Positions 1 to 8,879 of a stretch of DNA of 64,000 nt are shown here, in pieces. Below the pieces are notes generated by a model. The model saw nothing but the letters and a program-made list of their open reading frames with translations, was not told where the DNA came from and did no database searches. This DNA is from Runella rosea (lineage in GTDB: Bacteria > Bacteroidota > Bacteroidia > Cytophagales > Spirosomataceae): positions 3,286,001-3,350,000 of the forward strand of contig NZ_CP030850.1 of assembly GCF_003325355.1 (NCBI RefSeq), read 5' to 3'. Position numbers and translations under genes: made by a program. Position 1 is the stretch's first letter, and every line of letters starts with the position of its first letter.

Positions 1-468
1 GCAAAGATAGCACGCCAAAAAGTGGAAATCTTTAAACCCGCCATTGATAAACGTTACCATGACCTCGACATTGTTTCTCACAACGAAAATTCGATTCGTT
101 CGACCCCCGTCAACACCTCCGAGGAGATTTTACTCTTTGCTGGGGACTGCGACGTGGTGGGCATCGACGAAGCGCAATTCTTAGACAACAATCTCGTCGA
201 GGTCTGCAACAAACTTGCCAGCAGCGGCAAACGCGTCATTGTGGCGGGCTTAGACATGGATTTTGCGGGCAAGCCTTTCGGTCCTATGCCCCTGTTGATG
301 TCTATTGCCGAGTACGTTACCAAAGTCCACGCGGTATGTGTTGTCTGTGGAGAAGTAGCGCAATATTCATACCGAAAAGTCACTTCTCAAGATAAAATTC
401 TCTTGGGCGAAACCGATTCTTACGAAGCGCGCTGCCGGAGATGTTATACGCTGGGGGAATTGGCGTGA
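1..468 (+). CDS. tdk: Thymidine kinase, 5' end missing
   Basis: This gene would phosphorylate thymidine to dTMP with ATP in the salvage pathway. The reading frame is open from base 1 (AKIARQK then VEIFKPAID), so the start and the P-loop lie upstream of the window and a GTG at 22 is not the real start. Visible are the family's IDEAQF motif (Walker B-like, about 50 codons in), the GLDMDF segment, and four zinc-binding cysteines as CVVC and CRRC near the C-terminus. The type II thymidine kinase family is about 190 residues, so roughly 40 N-terminal residues are missing. Neighbour 507-1748 follows after 38 bp and is unrelated. Confidence 0.93.
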   Translation, partial: AKIARQKVEIFKPAIDKRYHDLDIVSHNENSIRSTPVNTSEEILLFAGDCDVVGIDEAQFLDNNLVEVCNKLASSGKRVIVAGLDMDFAGKPFGPMPLLMSIAEYVTKVHAVCVVCGEVAQYSYRKVTSQDKILLGETDSYEARCRRCYTLGELA

Positions 469-506
469 TTATTGCCACAAGAATCTTCATTAACTAAGTT
501 GAACTG

Positions 507-1748
507 ATGCGTCTTTCTTTCCATACCCTAGTTTTTTTTGCCGTTTTTCAGTGGCTCACTTCAACCTCCGCGCAGGCACAGGGCTACTTGCTGCTTTCAG
601 GAAAAGTCATTGACAAATCGACCCAAAAGCCCATTGCACACGCGTATGTGGGCATGATGAGCAAAAGTACCGGCACGCTGACCAACGAGGATGGCCAATT
701 TTTTTATCGTTTTCCACGCATTGCCATCGACTCTGCGGTGGTAGTAGCCGTGATTGGCTACAAACCTTTTCGACAAAAAGCCTCGGCCTATACCCTGAAC
801 CAAAAAGACGTGGTGATAGAACTCGAACCCGCCACTCCACGGCTCGTAGACAGCTCTTTCATCAAGACTTTTGAAGCCCGAAACTTGGTGTCGGACGCGT
901 TGGGAAAGATAAAGAAAAATAATCCCCAAACGCCTTATTTACTCAATGGTTTTTACCGCGAATCTCTCCAACAAAACGGCGAATACGTCGACATTCGGGA
1001 GGCGGTGCTGCAATCCGAAAAAGACCCTCGCCCCAAGATTTTGGTTCCAGAGAAAGTAAAGGCCCTGAGAGGCCGCCAATTTTTAAGCGAGAATCGTTCG
1101 AAAGCACTCGAAGGATATTCATTCCCCAACGGTGCCACGATTGTGACGCATTCGATTGACGTGGGCATTCCCGAATACCTCGACGGCAAAAACCTGTACG
1201 ATTATGTGTACGAACTGGATGATACCATCGCCTATTATCTTGACAAGCAGGTATATCGGGTACTTTTTCGGCCCGTTAACGCAGGTATTAAAGCGGCGCG
1301 TACGGGCAGCATCAGTATCAACGCCGCCGACTCAGCCATCATCCGAATTGAGTATGATTTTACGGCCGAAGGCGTCAAAGATGTGCTCAAAACGGGCGCG
1401 TCCGACAAGGTTTTTGGCAAAACCAAACGTGACACCAAACGCGTCTATACCTGCATCAACTATAAGCCCTTTGCGGGAAAATGGTATTTGCAGGATTATC
1501 GAATGCTGCTTGATACGCAGTTTGAGCAGAACAAAGTCCAAACCTTGGGAAGCATAAAACTACAATTTGTCACCACCGAAATTCAGAAAAGCAACGGGAT
1601 GCGCATCCCCGAAACGGACGTATTGATTGATACCGAGAACTTCTCTCCGCAGGTCATTCCTAAATACGACGAAGTCATCTGGGGAAACTTCAACTTCATC
1701 ATTCCCTCCGAAGCCATGCGGCAGATTGTGAATACGTTGGCGAAGTAG
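507..1748 (+). CDS. Secreted carboxypeptidase-like regulatory domain protein
   Basis: A 413-residue protein with a Sec signal peptide (residues 1-24, ending SAQAQG). Residues about 28-110 form a carboxypeptidase-regulatory-like beta-sandwich (LSGKVIDKSTQKPIAHAYVG, then TNEDGQF), the domain often found at the N-terminus of SusC/TonB receptors and in many Bacteroidota envelope proteins. The remaining 300 residues have no catalytic motif that I recognise and look like a beta-rich domain. The function is unknown; it is likely periplasmic or outer-membrane associated. A hairpin at 1782-1805 follows the stop, so it appears to be transcribed apart from the next gene. Confidence 0.75.
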   Translation: MRLSFHTLVFFAVFQWLTSTSAQAQGYLLLSGKVIDKSTQKPIAHAYVGMMSKSTGTLTNEDGQFFYRFPRIAIDSAVVVAVIGYKPFRQKASAYTLNQKDVVIELEPATPRLVDSSFIKTFEARNLVSDALGKIKKNNPQTPYLLNGFYRESLQQNGEYVDIREAVLQSEKDPRPKILVPEKVKALRGRQFLSENRSKALEGYSFPNGATIVTHSIDVGIPEYLDGKNLYDYVYELDDTIAYYLDKQVYRVLFRPVNAGIKAARTGSISINAADSAIIRIEYDFTAEGVKDVLKTGASDKVFGKTKRDTKRVYTCINYKPFAGKWYLQDYRMLLDTQFEQNKVQTLGSIKLQFVTTEIQKSNGMRIPETDVLIDTENFSPQVIPKYDEVIWGNFNFIIPSEAMRQIVNTLAK

Positions 1749-1781
1749 GTTAGGTTGTCACTTACAAAATAGGTAAATGAG

Positions 1782-1805
1782 AGGGCTGCAAAATTTTGCG
1801 GCCCT
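1782..1805 (+). terminator. Near-palindromic terminator hairpin
   Basis: AGGGCTGCAAAA faces TTTTGCGGCCCT with a single mismatch and almost no loop, 33 bp after the stop at 1748, followed by a short T-rich stretch. It argues that the next gene starts at 1852 and not further upstream. Confidence 0.6.
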
Positions 1806-1851
1806 TTCATGTTTAAAATCTTTATTTTTAGGGGCAATTAATCTTCATCCA

Positions 1852-3825
1852 ATGAAACTACTCCTTTTACCCCTGTTTTGCCTTGTGGGCACAATGGCCC
1901 TCGCCCAAACCCCCACCATTCAGCAATCCATTTCGATGAAAAGCGTGGGTAGCCCCCAAATCTCTCCCGATGGCCGTTGGGTGGCGTATACTGTCACAGA
2001 AACCAATTGGGAAGAGAATGCCTACGAGACCGAAATTTGGTTGACCAATACCGCTACCGGCGAGAAATACCCACTGACCAACTCTAAAAAATCAAACAGC
2101 AGCCCCGTCTGGTCGCCCGATGGCAAAACGCTGGCCTTTCTCTCCACCCGCGATGATAAAAGCCAAATTTACGTCATCCATCCGCAGGGTGGCGAGGCCA
2201 AAGCGCTCACCAAATTTGAAACGGGCGTATCGTATTTTGACTTTTCGCCCAACGGCAAATCTATTGTGTTTGCGGCCACCGTACCCGATTCCAAAGCGTT
2301 TAAAGAGCGCATAGAAAAATACAGCGATTACGAAGTGGTGCAGCAGGATTATAAAATGACGCATCTCTACATCTTGCCCGTTTCGGACACCGCCACCAAG
2401 CTCCCCACGCCCAAAGCCTTGACGAAAGGGACGGATTTTTCGGTGGGCAGTTTTTCTTTTTCCCCCGACGGCACAAAAATCGCGTTTGATGCCACCAAAA
2501 ACCCTGACTTGATTAACAGCCATACGGCTGATATTTACGTACTTACTTTGTCCGACACCACTGCCCGGAAGATTGTTTCCACGAAAGGCCCCGACAATAA
2601 CCCCGTTTGGTCGCCCGATGGAAAGCAAGTTGCGTTCGTAACGGCCAACGAAGATGAATTCTTTTTTTATGCCAACCGCCTCATTGCGAGCGTTCCGAGC
2701 GAAGGAGGAGCCCCGACTGTTTTAAGTCAGAGTTTTGACGAAAACGCGGGGTTATTGGATTGGTCGAGCGAAGGAATTTGGTTCAGTGGCTTGCAAAAAA
2801 CAACGTCCCATTTATTTTTACTGAATCCGTCTACTAAGAAGTTTACCAAAATCACGCAACCTGATAATATCATCGGCAATCAGTTTTCGTTCACCAAAGA
2901 CTTCAAACAAATCGCTTTTGTGATGGCTTCGCCCAATCAAATGGGCGAGATTGCGGTTTCGAGCATTCCCGCTTTTGTGCCCAAAATCCTGACGCAAATG
3001 GGTGACCAACTCAAACCCTACAAAACGGCCACCCGTGAAGTAGTCAGCTGGAAATCCCGCGATGGGGCCACAATTGAAGGCGTATTGATCAAACCCGCCA
3101 ATTATGACCCTACCAAGAAATATCCGCTTTTGGTGGTGATCCACGGCGGCCCGACGGGCATCGACATGCCGAGTATTACCGCCGACCGTTACTACCCCAT
3201 TGAATTGTTTACGGCCAAAGGAGCGCTGGTGCTGCGTCCAAATTACCGTGGTTCGGCGGGCTATGGCAAAGCATTCAGGGCATTAAACGTTCGAAATTTG
3301 GGCGTAGGCGACTATGACGATGTCATTTCGGGCGTTGATTTTCTGATCGGAAAAGGCATGGTCGATAAAGACAAAGTAGGGGCCATGGGCTGGAGTCAGG
3401 GTGGCTATATTTCGGCGTTCATCACCACATTTAGCGACCGTTTTAAAGCAACCTCGGTCGGGGCAGGAATTTCCAACTGGGCTACCTATTACCAAAATAC
3501 GGACATTACGCCTTTTACTCGGCAATACCTCAAAGGTACCCCGTGGAATGACCCCGAAATTTATAAGAAAACGTCCCCCATTTCATACATCAAAACCGCC
3601 AAGACACCGACACTCATCCAGCACGGTGAACTGGACCGGCGCGTGCCGATTGCCAATGCCTACGAATTGAGACTGGCGTTGGAAGACAACAACGTACCCG
3701 TCAAAATGGTGGTTTACAAAGGCTTTGGCCACGGCATCACCAAACCCAAACAGATGAGACAGGTTATGGAAGAAAACCTACAATGGTTTGGGAAATGGGT
3801 CTTTGGCGAAGAAACGAAGAATTAA
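1852..3825 (+). CDS. S9 family peptidase (prolyl oligopeptidase-like)
   Basis: A 657-residue secreted serine peptidase. The ATG at 1852 is chosen because it gives a clean signal peptide (MKLLLLPLFCLVGTMALAQ); an upstream frame back to 1777 would run through the preceding terminator. The first ~370 residues are a WD40-like propeller with repeated SPDG motifs. The C-terminal alpha/beta-hydrolase carries the nucleophile elbow GWSQGG, an Asp in the ELDRRVP segment and the His in GFGHG. S9 enzymes of this layout (dipeptidyl or acyl-aminoacyl peptidases) cut short peptides. It precedes an M20 dipeptidase by 51 bp on the same strand, so the two may form a peptide-degradation pair. Confidence 0.9.
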   Translation: MKLLLLPLFCLVGTMALAQTPTIQQSISMKSVGSPQISPDGRWVAYTVTETNWEENAYETEIWLTNTATGEKYPLTNSKKSNSSPVWSPDGKTLAFLSTRDDKSQIYVIHPQGGEAKALTKFETGVSYFDFSPNGKSIVFAATVPDSKAFKERIEKYSDYEVVQQDYKMTHLYILPVSDTATKLPTPKALTKGTDFSVGSFSFSPDGTKIAFDATKNPDLINSHTADIYVLTLSDTTARKIVSTKGPDNNPVWSPDGKQVAFVTANEDEFFFYANRLIASVPSEGGAPTVLSQSFDENAGLLDWSSEGIWFSGLQKTTSHLFLLNPSTKKFTKITQPDNIIGNQFSFTKDFKQIAFVMASPNQMGEIAVSSIPAFVPKILTQMGDQLKPYKTATREVVSWKSRDGATIEGVLIKPANYDPTKKYPLLVVIHGGPTGIDMPSITADRYYPIELFTAKGALVLRPNYRGSAGYGKAFRALNVRNLGVGDYDDVISGVDFLIGKGMVDKDKVGAMGWSQGGYISAFITTFSDRFKATSVGAGISNWATYYQNTDITPFTRQYLKGTPWNDPEIYKKTSPISYIKTAKTPTLIQHGELDRRVPIANAYELRLALEDNNVPVKMVVYKGFGHGITKPKQMRQVMEENLQWFGKWVFGEETKN

Positions 3826-3876
3826 ATCTTAAAAACTGAGCTTTTACTCTTATTCATTATTATTACTCCTAACTTA

Positions 3877-5412
3877 ATGAAAAAAATACATTTATCCCTC
3901 TGTATATTCTCCCTGATTTCCCTTACTGCCGTGGCTCAGCCCAAGGCTGACTTGGAAAGTATTGTCCAAAAGCACGTCAAAAATTATTACGGCGACCTGT
4001 ATGATTTTATGGTTTTGCCGAGCAATGCGCATATCAAAGAGCAAATTCAACCCAACTTGGATTGGCTAAAAAAAGCCTTTGAGAAACGCGGATTCAATAC
4101 AGAAGCCCTGCCAACGGACGGACATCCTGTTTTTTTTGCCGAAAAGAAACCCACTACCCCGACCACTGGGCCGCTCAAAACATTATTGTTTTACATGCAT
4201 TTTGACGGCCAGCCCGTAGAGCCCGAAAAATGGCAACAGGAATCGCCCTACAAGCCCGTCCTGAAAAAACGCGGTGCCAACGGCCAATGGGAAAAAATAG
4301 ACTGGAACAACCTACAAACGGGCTACGACCCCGAATGGCGCATTTTTGCCCGGGCCGTTTCGGACGATAAAGGACCGATTTTGATGTTGCTGGCAGCGTT
4401 GGACATGATGCAGAAGGAAAGCATCAATTCACCCTACCACATCAAGGTAATCTTAGACAGTGAGGAAGAAATTGGTGCTCCACACCTGGCCGAAACCGTA
4501 AAGAAATACAAAGAGAAACTCGCCGCCGATTTTCTAATGGTAATGGATGGCGGCAGGCACCTCTCCAACGAGCCTACGCTTACGTACGGCTGTCGAGGCA
4601 TTGCCACCATTACGCTGACCACTTATGGGCCAAAAACACCACAGCACAGCGGGCATTATGGCAATTATGCCCCGAATCCTGCGTTGCGCATGGCGCAGTT
4701 GCTGGCCTCCATGAAAGACGAAGACGGCCGCGTGACGATTCCGGGGTATTATGACGGCATCAGCATCAACGCCGATGCCCGCAAAATTCTGGCGGCGGTT
4801 CCCGACAGCCCCGAAAATATCAGGCAAAAATTAGGCTTTGCTGCGCCCGATAAGGTAGGGGCCAATTATCAGGAAGCGTTGCAATACCCTTCTCTCAACA
4901 TTCGGGGGTTGGTTTGTGCTAATATCGGAGAAAAAGCCAACACCATCGTACCAGAAGAGGCCATTGCCGAAATAGACCTGCGTCTGGTTCCCGAAACCGA
5001 CCCCGACCGCCTCGTTTCGTTGGTAAAAAAACACATCGAAGAAAAAGGTTACGTTATTTTGAATCGGAAACCCACCGATGAAGAACGCCTCAAATACCCT
5101 AAAATCGTCACCCTTACCGAACGGGAATCCAGAATGCTACCTTTCCGGACCGATTTTGGCATTTATCCCGACCGCTGGCTGACGGCTGCCATGATGCGCA
5201 CTTTTGGCAAAGAACCCATCAAAATACGCATGACGGGCGGCTCCGTGCCGATTGTGCCCTTTTTAAGAGAGTTGAATTTGCCCGCTATTCATGTACCGAT
5301 GGTCAACATGGACAACAATCAGCACGCCGCCAATGAAAATTTACGACTGGGCAATTATGTGGAAGGAATAAAAACGTGGATGGCGATTTTGACGCAGGAG
5401 CAAGTAAAATAA
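3877..5412 (+). CDS. M20 family dipeptidase, secreted
   Basis: A 511-residue zinc dipeptidase with a signal peptide (residues 1-20, ending AVAQ). Metal-site motifs of the M20/M28 clan are present in order: YMHFDGQPV (His and Asp), a SDDKGP Asp, then DSEEEIG with the catalytic and metal-bridging Glu pair, and a late His in NNQHAANEN. Family members hydrolyse dipeptides or N-acyl amino acids. It lies 51 bp after an S9 peptidase on the same strand, which fits stepwise peptide use. A strong hairpin follows directly (5417-5459). Confidence 0.9.
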   Translation: MKKIHLSLCIFSLISLTAVAQPKADLESIVQKHVKNYYGDLYDFMVLPSNAHIKEQIQPNLDWLKKAFEKRGFNTEALPTDGHPVFFAEKKPTTPTTGPLKTLLFYMHFDGQPVEPEKWQQESPYKPVLKKRGANGQWEKIDWNNLQTGYDPEWRIFARAVSDDKGPILMLLAALDMMQKESINSPYHIKVILDSEEEIGAPHLAETVKKYKEKLAADFLMVMDGGRHLSNEPTLTYGCRGIATITLTTYGPKTPQHSGHYGNYAPNPALRMAQLLASMKDEDGRVTIPGYYDGISINADARKILAAVPDSPENIRQKLGFAAPDKVGANYQEALQYPSLNIRGLVCANIGEKANTIVPEEAIAEIDLRLVPETDPDRLVSLVKKHIEEKGYVILNRKPTDEERLKYPKIVTLTERESRMLPFRTDFGIYPDRWLTAAMMRTFGKEPIKIRMTGGSVPIVPFLRELNLPAIHVPMVNMDNNQHAANENLRLGNYVEGIKTWMAILTQEQVK

Positions 5413-5416
5413 ACAC

Positions 5417-5459
5417 GCGTCGGACGGGCTGGGCGCCCCCGTTCAAAACCGTCTGACGC
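5417..5459. terminator. Bidirectional hairpin between convergent genes
   Basis: GCGTCGGACGG (5417-5427) pairs with CCGTCTGACGC (5449-5459) with one G/T mismatch. It fills the 47 bp between the convergent stops of the M20 dipeptidase and the GtrA gene. No long T-run follows on either strand, so a terminator role is inferred from position and symmetry. Confidence 0.55.
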
Positions 5460-5981
5460 TTAGTCTTTACCTAAATGTAACGCCGCTTTGGCGCGGTCGT
5501 AGAAACCTGTGCTTTTGAAAGTAAAGGTTTTGTGAAGTATGTAATTGCTGACAAAACTCAATCCCATTCCTACCAGCGTAGAAGATGCCTCAGTGACGTT
5601 AACATCCTTGTATTTTTCAGGAATAAAACCGTATGGAATTTTATAAATATAATCGTTGGAATCTGAAGAGTGCAGGATTTTGAGCGTTAAAGCCGCAAAA
5701 CCAACCGTAATTCCGAAAGAGATACAGGCTACAATACCAAATTTCACCATCTCACGGCGGGTTTTATTGGTATTACGAGCATCAAAAGCAAACATTTTGG
5801 TGAGTACAAAGCCCACGATGAACGAAACAATGTAGCCCAACGATACTGACGTAAAAAAATCAACGTAGTTACGAAAAAAACTGCCTGCTACAAATTGTAC
5901 CGTTGCGCCAGTGCCTGCAATCAAAAAATATACGATGAGGTCTTTAAAATTGAATAGTGTTGATTTCTTCTTCACAAGCAT
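5460..5981 (-). CDS. GtrA family membrane protein
   Basis: A 173-residue protein with four hydrophobic segments (about residues 15-35, 42-62, 85-108 and 135-155), matching GtrA-like proteins in size and pattern. Members are thought to flip or assist transfer of polyprenyl-linked sugars during cell-surface glycan synthesis. Charged loops such as TNKTRREMVKFG lie between segments 2 and 3. No glycosyltransferase sits beside it here, so the substrate is unknown. Confidence 0.82.
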   Translation of the reverse strand: MLVKKKSTLFNFKDLIVYFLIAGTGATVQFVAGSFFRNYVDFFTSVSLGYIVSFIVGFVLTKMFAFDARNTNKTRREMVKFGIVACISFGITVGFAALTLKILHSSDSNDYIYKIPYGFIPEKYKDVNVTEASSTLVGMGLSFVSNYILHKTFTFKSTGFYDRAKAALHLGKD

Positions 5982-6134
5982 AAAATAAGGCCACTTTCAT
6001 CAAACAAATGGCATGAAGCAGCGGATATGAAGGCACAAAATAAACGCATTTCGAATACGGTCGCAAAAAACCTTCTCCTTTTTTATCTATCGGTCTTTGG
6101 TATTTCTATTTTTTTTGGCAAAAACCATAAAAAG

Positions 6135-6189
6135 AAAAACAGTTTCCGACAATTCAATGCAAAAGCACTCAAAGCCGAAAACTGTTTTT
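6135..6189 (-). terminator. Terminator downstream of the M56 gene
   Basis: AAAAACAGTTT (6135-6145) pairs with AAACTGTTTTT (6179-6189). Read on the minus strand the stem ends in a T-rich run, 21 bp after the stop at 6210. The loop is long (33 nt), which lowers confidence. The remaining bases between 5982 and 6209 hold nothing else that I could support. Confidence 0.45.
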
Positions 6190-6209
6190 TTAAAGAATTT
6201 ACCCGATGT

Positions 6210-8285
6210 TTATTTTTTTCTGGGCGGCGTAGGAGCGGCAGGGGCCACGGGTTGCCCTACGCTCGCGGGAGGCCGTACCGCCTTGGGCGTTTGAGTACGA
6301 ACGCGTGGCGTAGACTCAGCAGGTGGTGGCGGTGGCGACACCTTTCGGGGCGCTCTTGCTCTCGCTGGCTCAACAGGTGGCGGTGGAGGCGGATAGGCAC
6401 GAATCATTTCGACAGAGTGAAAGTCCATTTCGCGTGAATACTTCTCATTAAGTTCTTCCAATTCCCGCATTTGATTTTCCAGTTCCTCCACGGGTTTCCG
6501 AACCGTTTTCAGTTGCTGCCGCAGCTCTCCCAGTTGTTGGTTCAGCTGCTGCATCTGCGTTTCGCGCTGCTTGATTTGGTTTTCAAACTCGTCGATTTCC
6601 TTTTCAACTTCGGCCGCTGATTTTTTTACTTTTTGACCTTCCTGATACATGGTCTTATTTCGTTTTTCAAGCACTTGGCTTCGCTCTTCGGCGACCTTGT
6701 TCTTTTTCCATTCCAACACCTCCATTTTTCGTTCCAACTCGCTGGTTTTGAATTCATGCTGTTCCATCTCCAATCGAAGGGCTTCCATTTTTTGGTGTTG
6801 GGGCTCCATCAATCGGTTGAGGCTGTCCATTCTACGGTGATGATACTGCATTTTACGTTCATCAATGGTATCAGAAAAAGCGACTGCAATGGCGTCAACA
6901 ATGGGTTGGGCATCGGCCAATGCTTGTTCAGATATAGCATCCAATTGGTCATCTGCAATGCTTATATTTTCAAAATCAATGTGAGAAAGCCCGTCTGCCA
7001 AGGCCGCCATTCCTTGATGAAGACCATTTTCTGCATCGGTAAGGCGAGCTAAAATGGCTTTTTGCTCAGAATTTTTGATGCTTTCGAGCGTGATTTCTCC
7101 ATTGTCAAGCTTCTCTTTTAGTTTCTGTAATTCAACAACTTCCTTCGTAGATAATTGGCGTTGTTTCCAGGTCACTTTTGTGAGCTTTCCAGTTTCATCC
7201 AATTCAATTTTTACGTCTTTAGATGTCTGACTGATATTCTTGGCTTTGGGAGTTTTGGGCTTATCCGTCGGCTGAAACGCATACACCGATACCCCAAATA
7301 CCAACAGCACCAGCAAAACCAACGCATTTGGACTCATTCTCCGCTGCGGTTTTTCGGGCACCCCAAGTACCCGGCGCACACGCTGCAACATGACCCCTTT
7401 TTTGGATGCAAAGGCCATGGCCAACGCAGGTGACTGACGAAACGCCTCCACTTCAGCCAACGCCCGGGCAAAGGCCACCTTGTCGCCACAAATCTGAATC
7501 GCTACGTCGTCACAGCTATGCTCACGCTCAATACGCACCCGGGACGACACCCACCAAAGCGCGGGATGGAAAAAATACACCACTTCAACCAGCGATTGCA
7601 GGAGATTGACCAAATAGTCGTACCGCTTCACGTGGGCCAATTCATGCGCCAGAATCGCCTCAATTTGCTTGGTACTCAAGCCAGTCGCCAGTCCAACGGG
7701 AAGCAAAACAACGGGGCGAATAAAGCCAATCACTACGGGTGTGCTTACCCGTACCGACTCAAACAAATGCACCGTTGAGCGAATGTTGAGCGCAGTGGCA
7801 ATCCGCCGAAACATCTCCTGAATGCTCGACTCGGTCAGTCGAATCCCTTCTGCCTTCAGTTGTTGTACATACACCCAACTCCCCACCAGACGCAGCAACA
7901 ATACCGACGCGCCAATGACCCAAAACAATACAATGGTCTCCAGATGGCTCTGCAAAAACCACAAAGTCTGCTTGTACCAAGGCAAGGAAATCATCACTTG
8001 CGAGCCTTTTGTCATCAAAGGCTGGGTAAATTGGGTCACTTTAGGAAGAGACGCCTGCAATACACGGGGTTGATAATACAACGCAAATGTGGCCACCGAG
8101 GCCGCTACTTGCAACGTAAGCGCACCAATACCCGTCCAATAACGGCTATAACTCGCTTTTCGACGCAGCAAAAACAAAATTCCTGCGGCCACTAGAGCAA
8201 TGGCAAACCCCTGCCAAACGGCATGGAGGAGCATCCAGCCAAAAGCTTCAATAACGGGTTCTGAGGATAATGAGAAAAGTTTCAT
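6210..8285 (-). CDS. M56 family metallopeptidase (BlaR1/MecR1-like)
   Basis: A 691-residue membrane zinc peptidase. Hydrophobic segments occur near residues 12-40, 52-70, 115-140 and 315-335. The site HELAH (214-218) plus a downstream Glu in REHSCDD (about 254-260) is the M56 gluzincin signature. In BlaR1/MecR1 systems the peptidase cleaves the BlaI/MecI repressor. No penicillin-binding sensor domain follows; instead there is a long charged coiled coil (about residues 470-640) and a Pro-rich tail of P, A and V residues, so the stimulus is unlikely to be a beta-lactam sensed directly. Its start overlaps the stop of the blaI-like gene by 4 bp (ATGA), showing translational coupling. Confidence 0.9.
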   Translation of the reverse strand: MKLFSLSSEPVIEAFGWMLLHAVWQGFAIALVAAGILFLLRRKASYSRYWTGIGALTLQVAASVATFALYYQPRVLQASLPKVTQFTQPLMTKGSQVMISLPWYKQTLWFLQSHLETIVLFWVIGASVLLLRLVGSWVYVQQLKAEGIRLTESSIQEMFRRIATALNIRSTVHLFESVRVSTPVVIGFIRPVVLLPVGLATGLSTKQIEAILAHELAHVKRYDYLVNLLQSLVEVVYFFHPALWWVSSRVRIEREHSCDDVAIQICGDKVAFARALAEVEAFRQSPALAMAFASKKGVMLQRVRRVLGVPEKPQRRMSPNALVLLVLLVFGVSVYAFQPTDKPKTPKAKNISQTSKDVKIELDETGKLTKVTWKQRQLSTKEVVELQKLKEKLDNGEITLESIKNSEQKAILARLTDAENGLHQGMAALADGLSHIDFENISIADDQLDAISEQALADAQPIVDAIAVAFSDTIDERKMQYHHRRMDSLNRLMEPQHQKMEALRLEMEQHEFKTSELERKMEVLEWKKNKVAEERSQVLEKRNKTMYQEGQKVKKSAAEVEKEIDEFENQIKQRETQMQQLNQQLGELRQQLKTVRKPVEELENQMRELEELNEKYSREMDFHSVEMIRAYPPPPPPVEPARARAPRKVSPPPPPAESTPRVRTQTPKAVRPPASVGQPVAPAAPTPPRKK

Positions 8286-8650
8286 GGCTGTTTTTCGATT
8301 TGGTCTAAGAGTTTACGAATTTCGTCGAGTTCGGCAGGAGTGGCTTTGTGATTGCCCAAAGCGTGCATGACCAGTTTGCTGGCCGAGCCGCGAAAGGCCG
8401 TGTCGACAAAGCGTTCGAGTAAGGTCGATTGTGTTTCTTCTTCGCTGACATTGGCGGCGTACACATGCGACCGCGCTTCTTCCAAACGCGTCAGAAGGCC
8501 TTTTTCGTGCATAATCTGCATCAGTTTAAGCGTAGTGGTGTAGCCCACATCTTTGTTTTGGGCGAGGCGCTCATTCACCTGCCGCACGGTACAGGGGCCT
8601 TCCTGCCAAAGTACCTGCAAAATTTCGAGTTCAGAATCGGTTGGTTTCAT
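8282..8650 (-). CDS. BlaI/MecI/CopY family repressor
   Basis: A 122-residue winged-helix repressor of the Penicillinase_R family. The N-terminus (SELEILQVLWQEGPCTVRQV) and the recognition segment DVGYTTTLKLMQIMHEKGLL match the family closely, and length is typical. It is followed with a 4-bp overlap by the M56 peptidase that would be expected to cleave it. Three near-identical palindromes lie 37-108 bp upstream and overlap the promoter, so the pair is probably autorepressed. No beta-lactamase gene is adjacent; target genes other than the operon itself cannot be told from this window. Confidence 0.93.
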   Translation of the reverse strand: MKPTDSELEILQVLWQEGPCTVRQVNERLAQNKDVGYTTTLKLMQIMHEKGLLTRLEEARSHVYAANVSEEETQSTLLERFVDTAFRGSASKLVMHALGNHKATPAELDEIRKLLDQIEKQP

Positions 8651-8686
8651 GGTTTTGTCATGCCGTTAGGCATTTATTTTTATCTA

Positions 8687-8758
8687 CGAACAATTTCGTA
8701 ACAAACATATACGAAGAGTTTCGTAATACCAAATTTTTTATACGAAATATTTCGTAGA
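8687..8758 (-). promoter_or_regulatory. blaI-M56 promoter with three BlaI-type operators
   Basis: Three palindromes of form TACGAAnnnnTTCGTA lie at 8687-8702, 8712-8727 and 8743-8758. On the minus strand a TTTGG -33 element (about 8734-8731) and TATGTTTG -7 element (8711-8704, matching the Bacteroidota TAnnTTTG) are separated by 20 bp. The middle palindrome sits between the two boxes, the proximal one overlaps the start region and the distal one lies just upstream. BlaI-family repressors bind similar short dyads, so these are almost certainly its operators. Confidence 0.82.
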
Positions 8759-8879
8759 TAAAACTTACCAACTCTCCAAGACATGGCAAGTTTGGGTTTT
8801 GCGGCTTTTTTACCCAATTTTACAGTCCTAAAATAGCTAACTGATTATTCATTCATTGTTAGCTTTTACGACTAAGAAA

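Noticed and set aside
6027-6437. 136-codon plus-strand frame over the end of the M56 gene
   Set aside because: It overlaps the reverse of the Pro-rich M56 tail and gives a low-complexity Arg/Gly/Trp protein.
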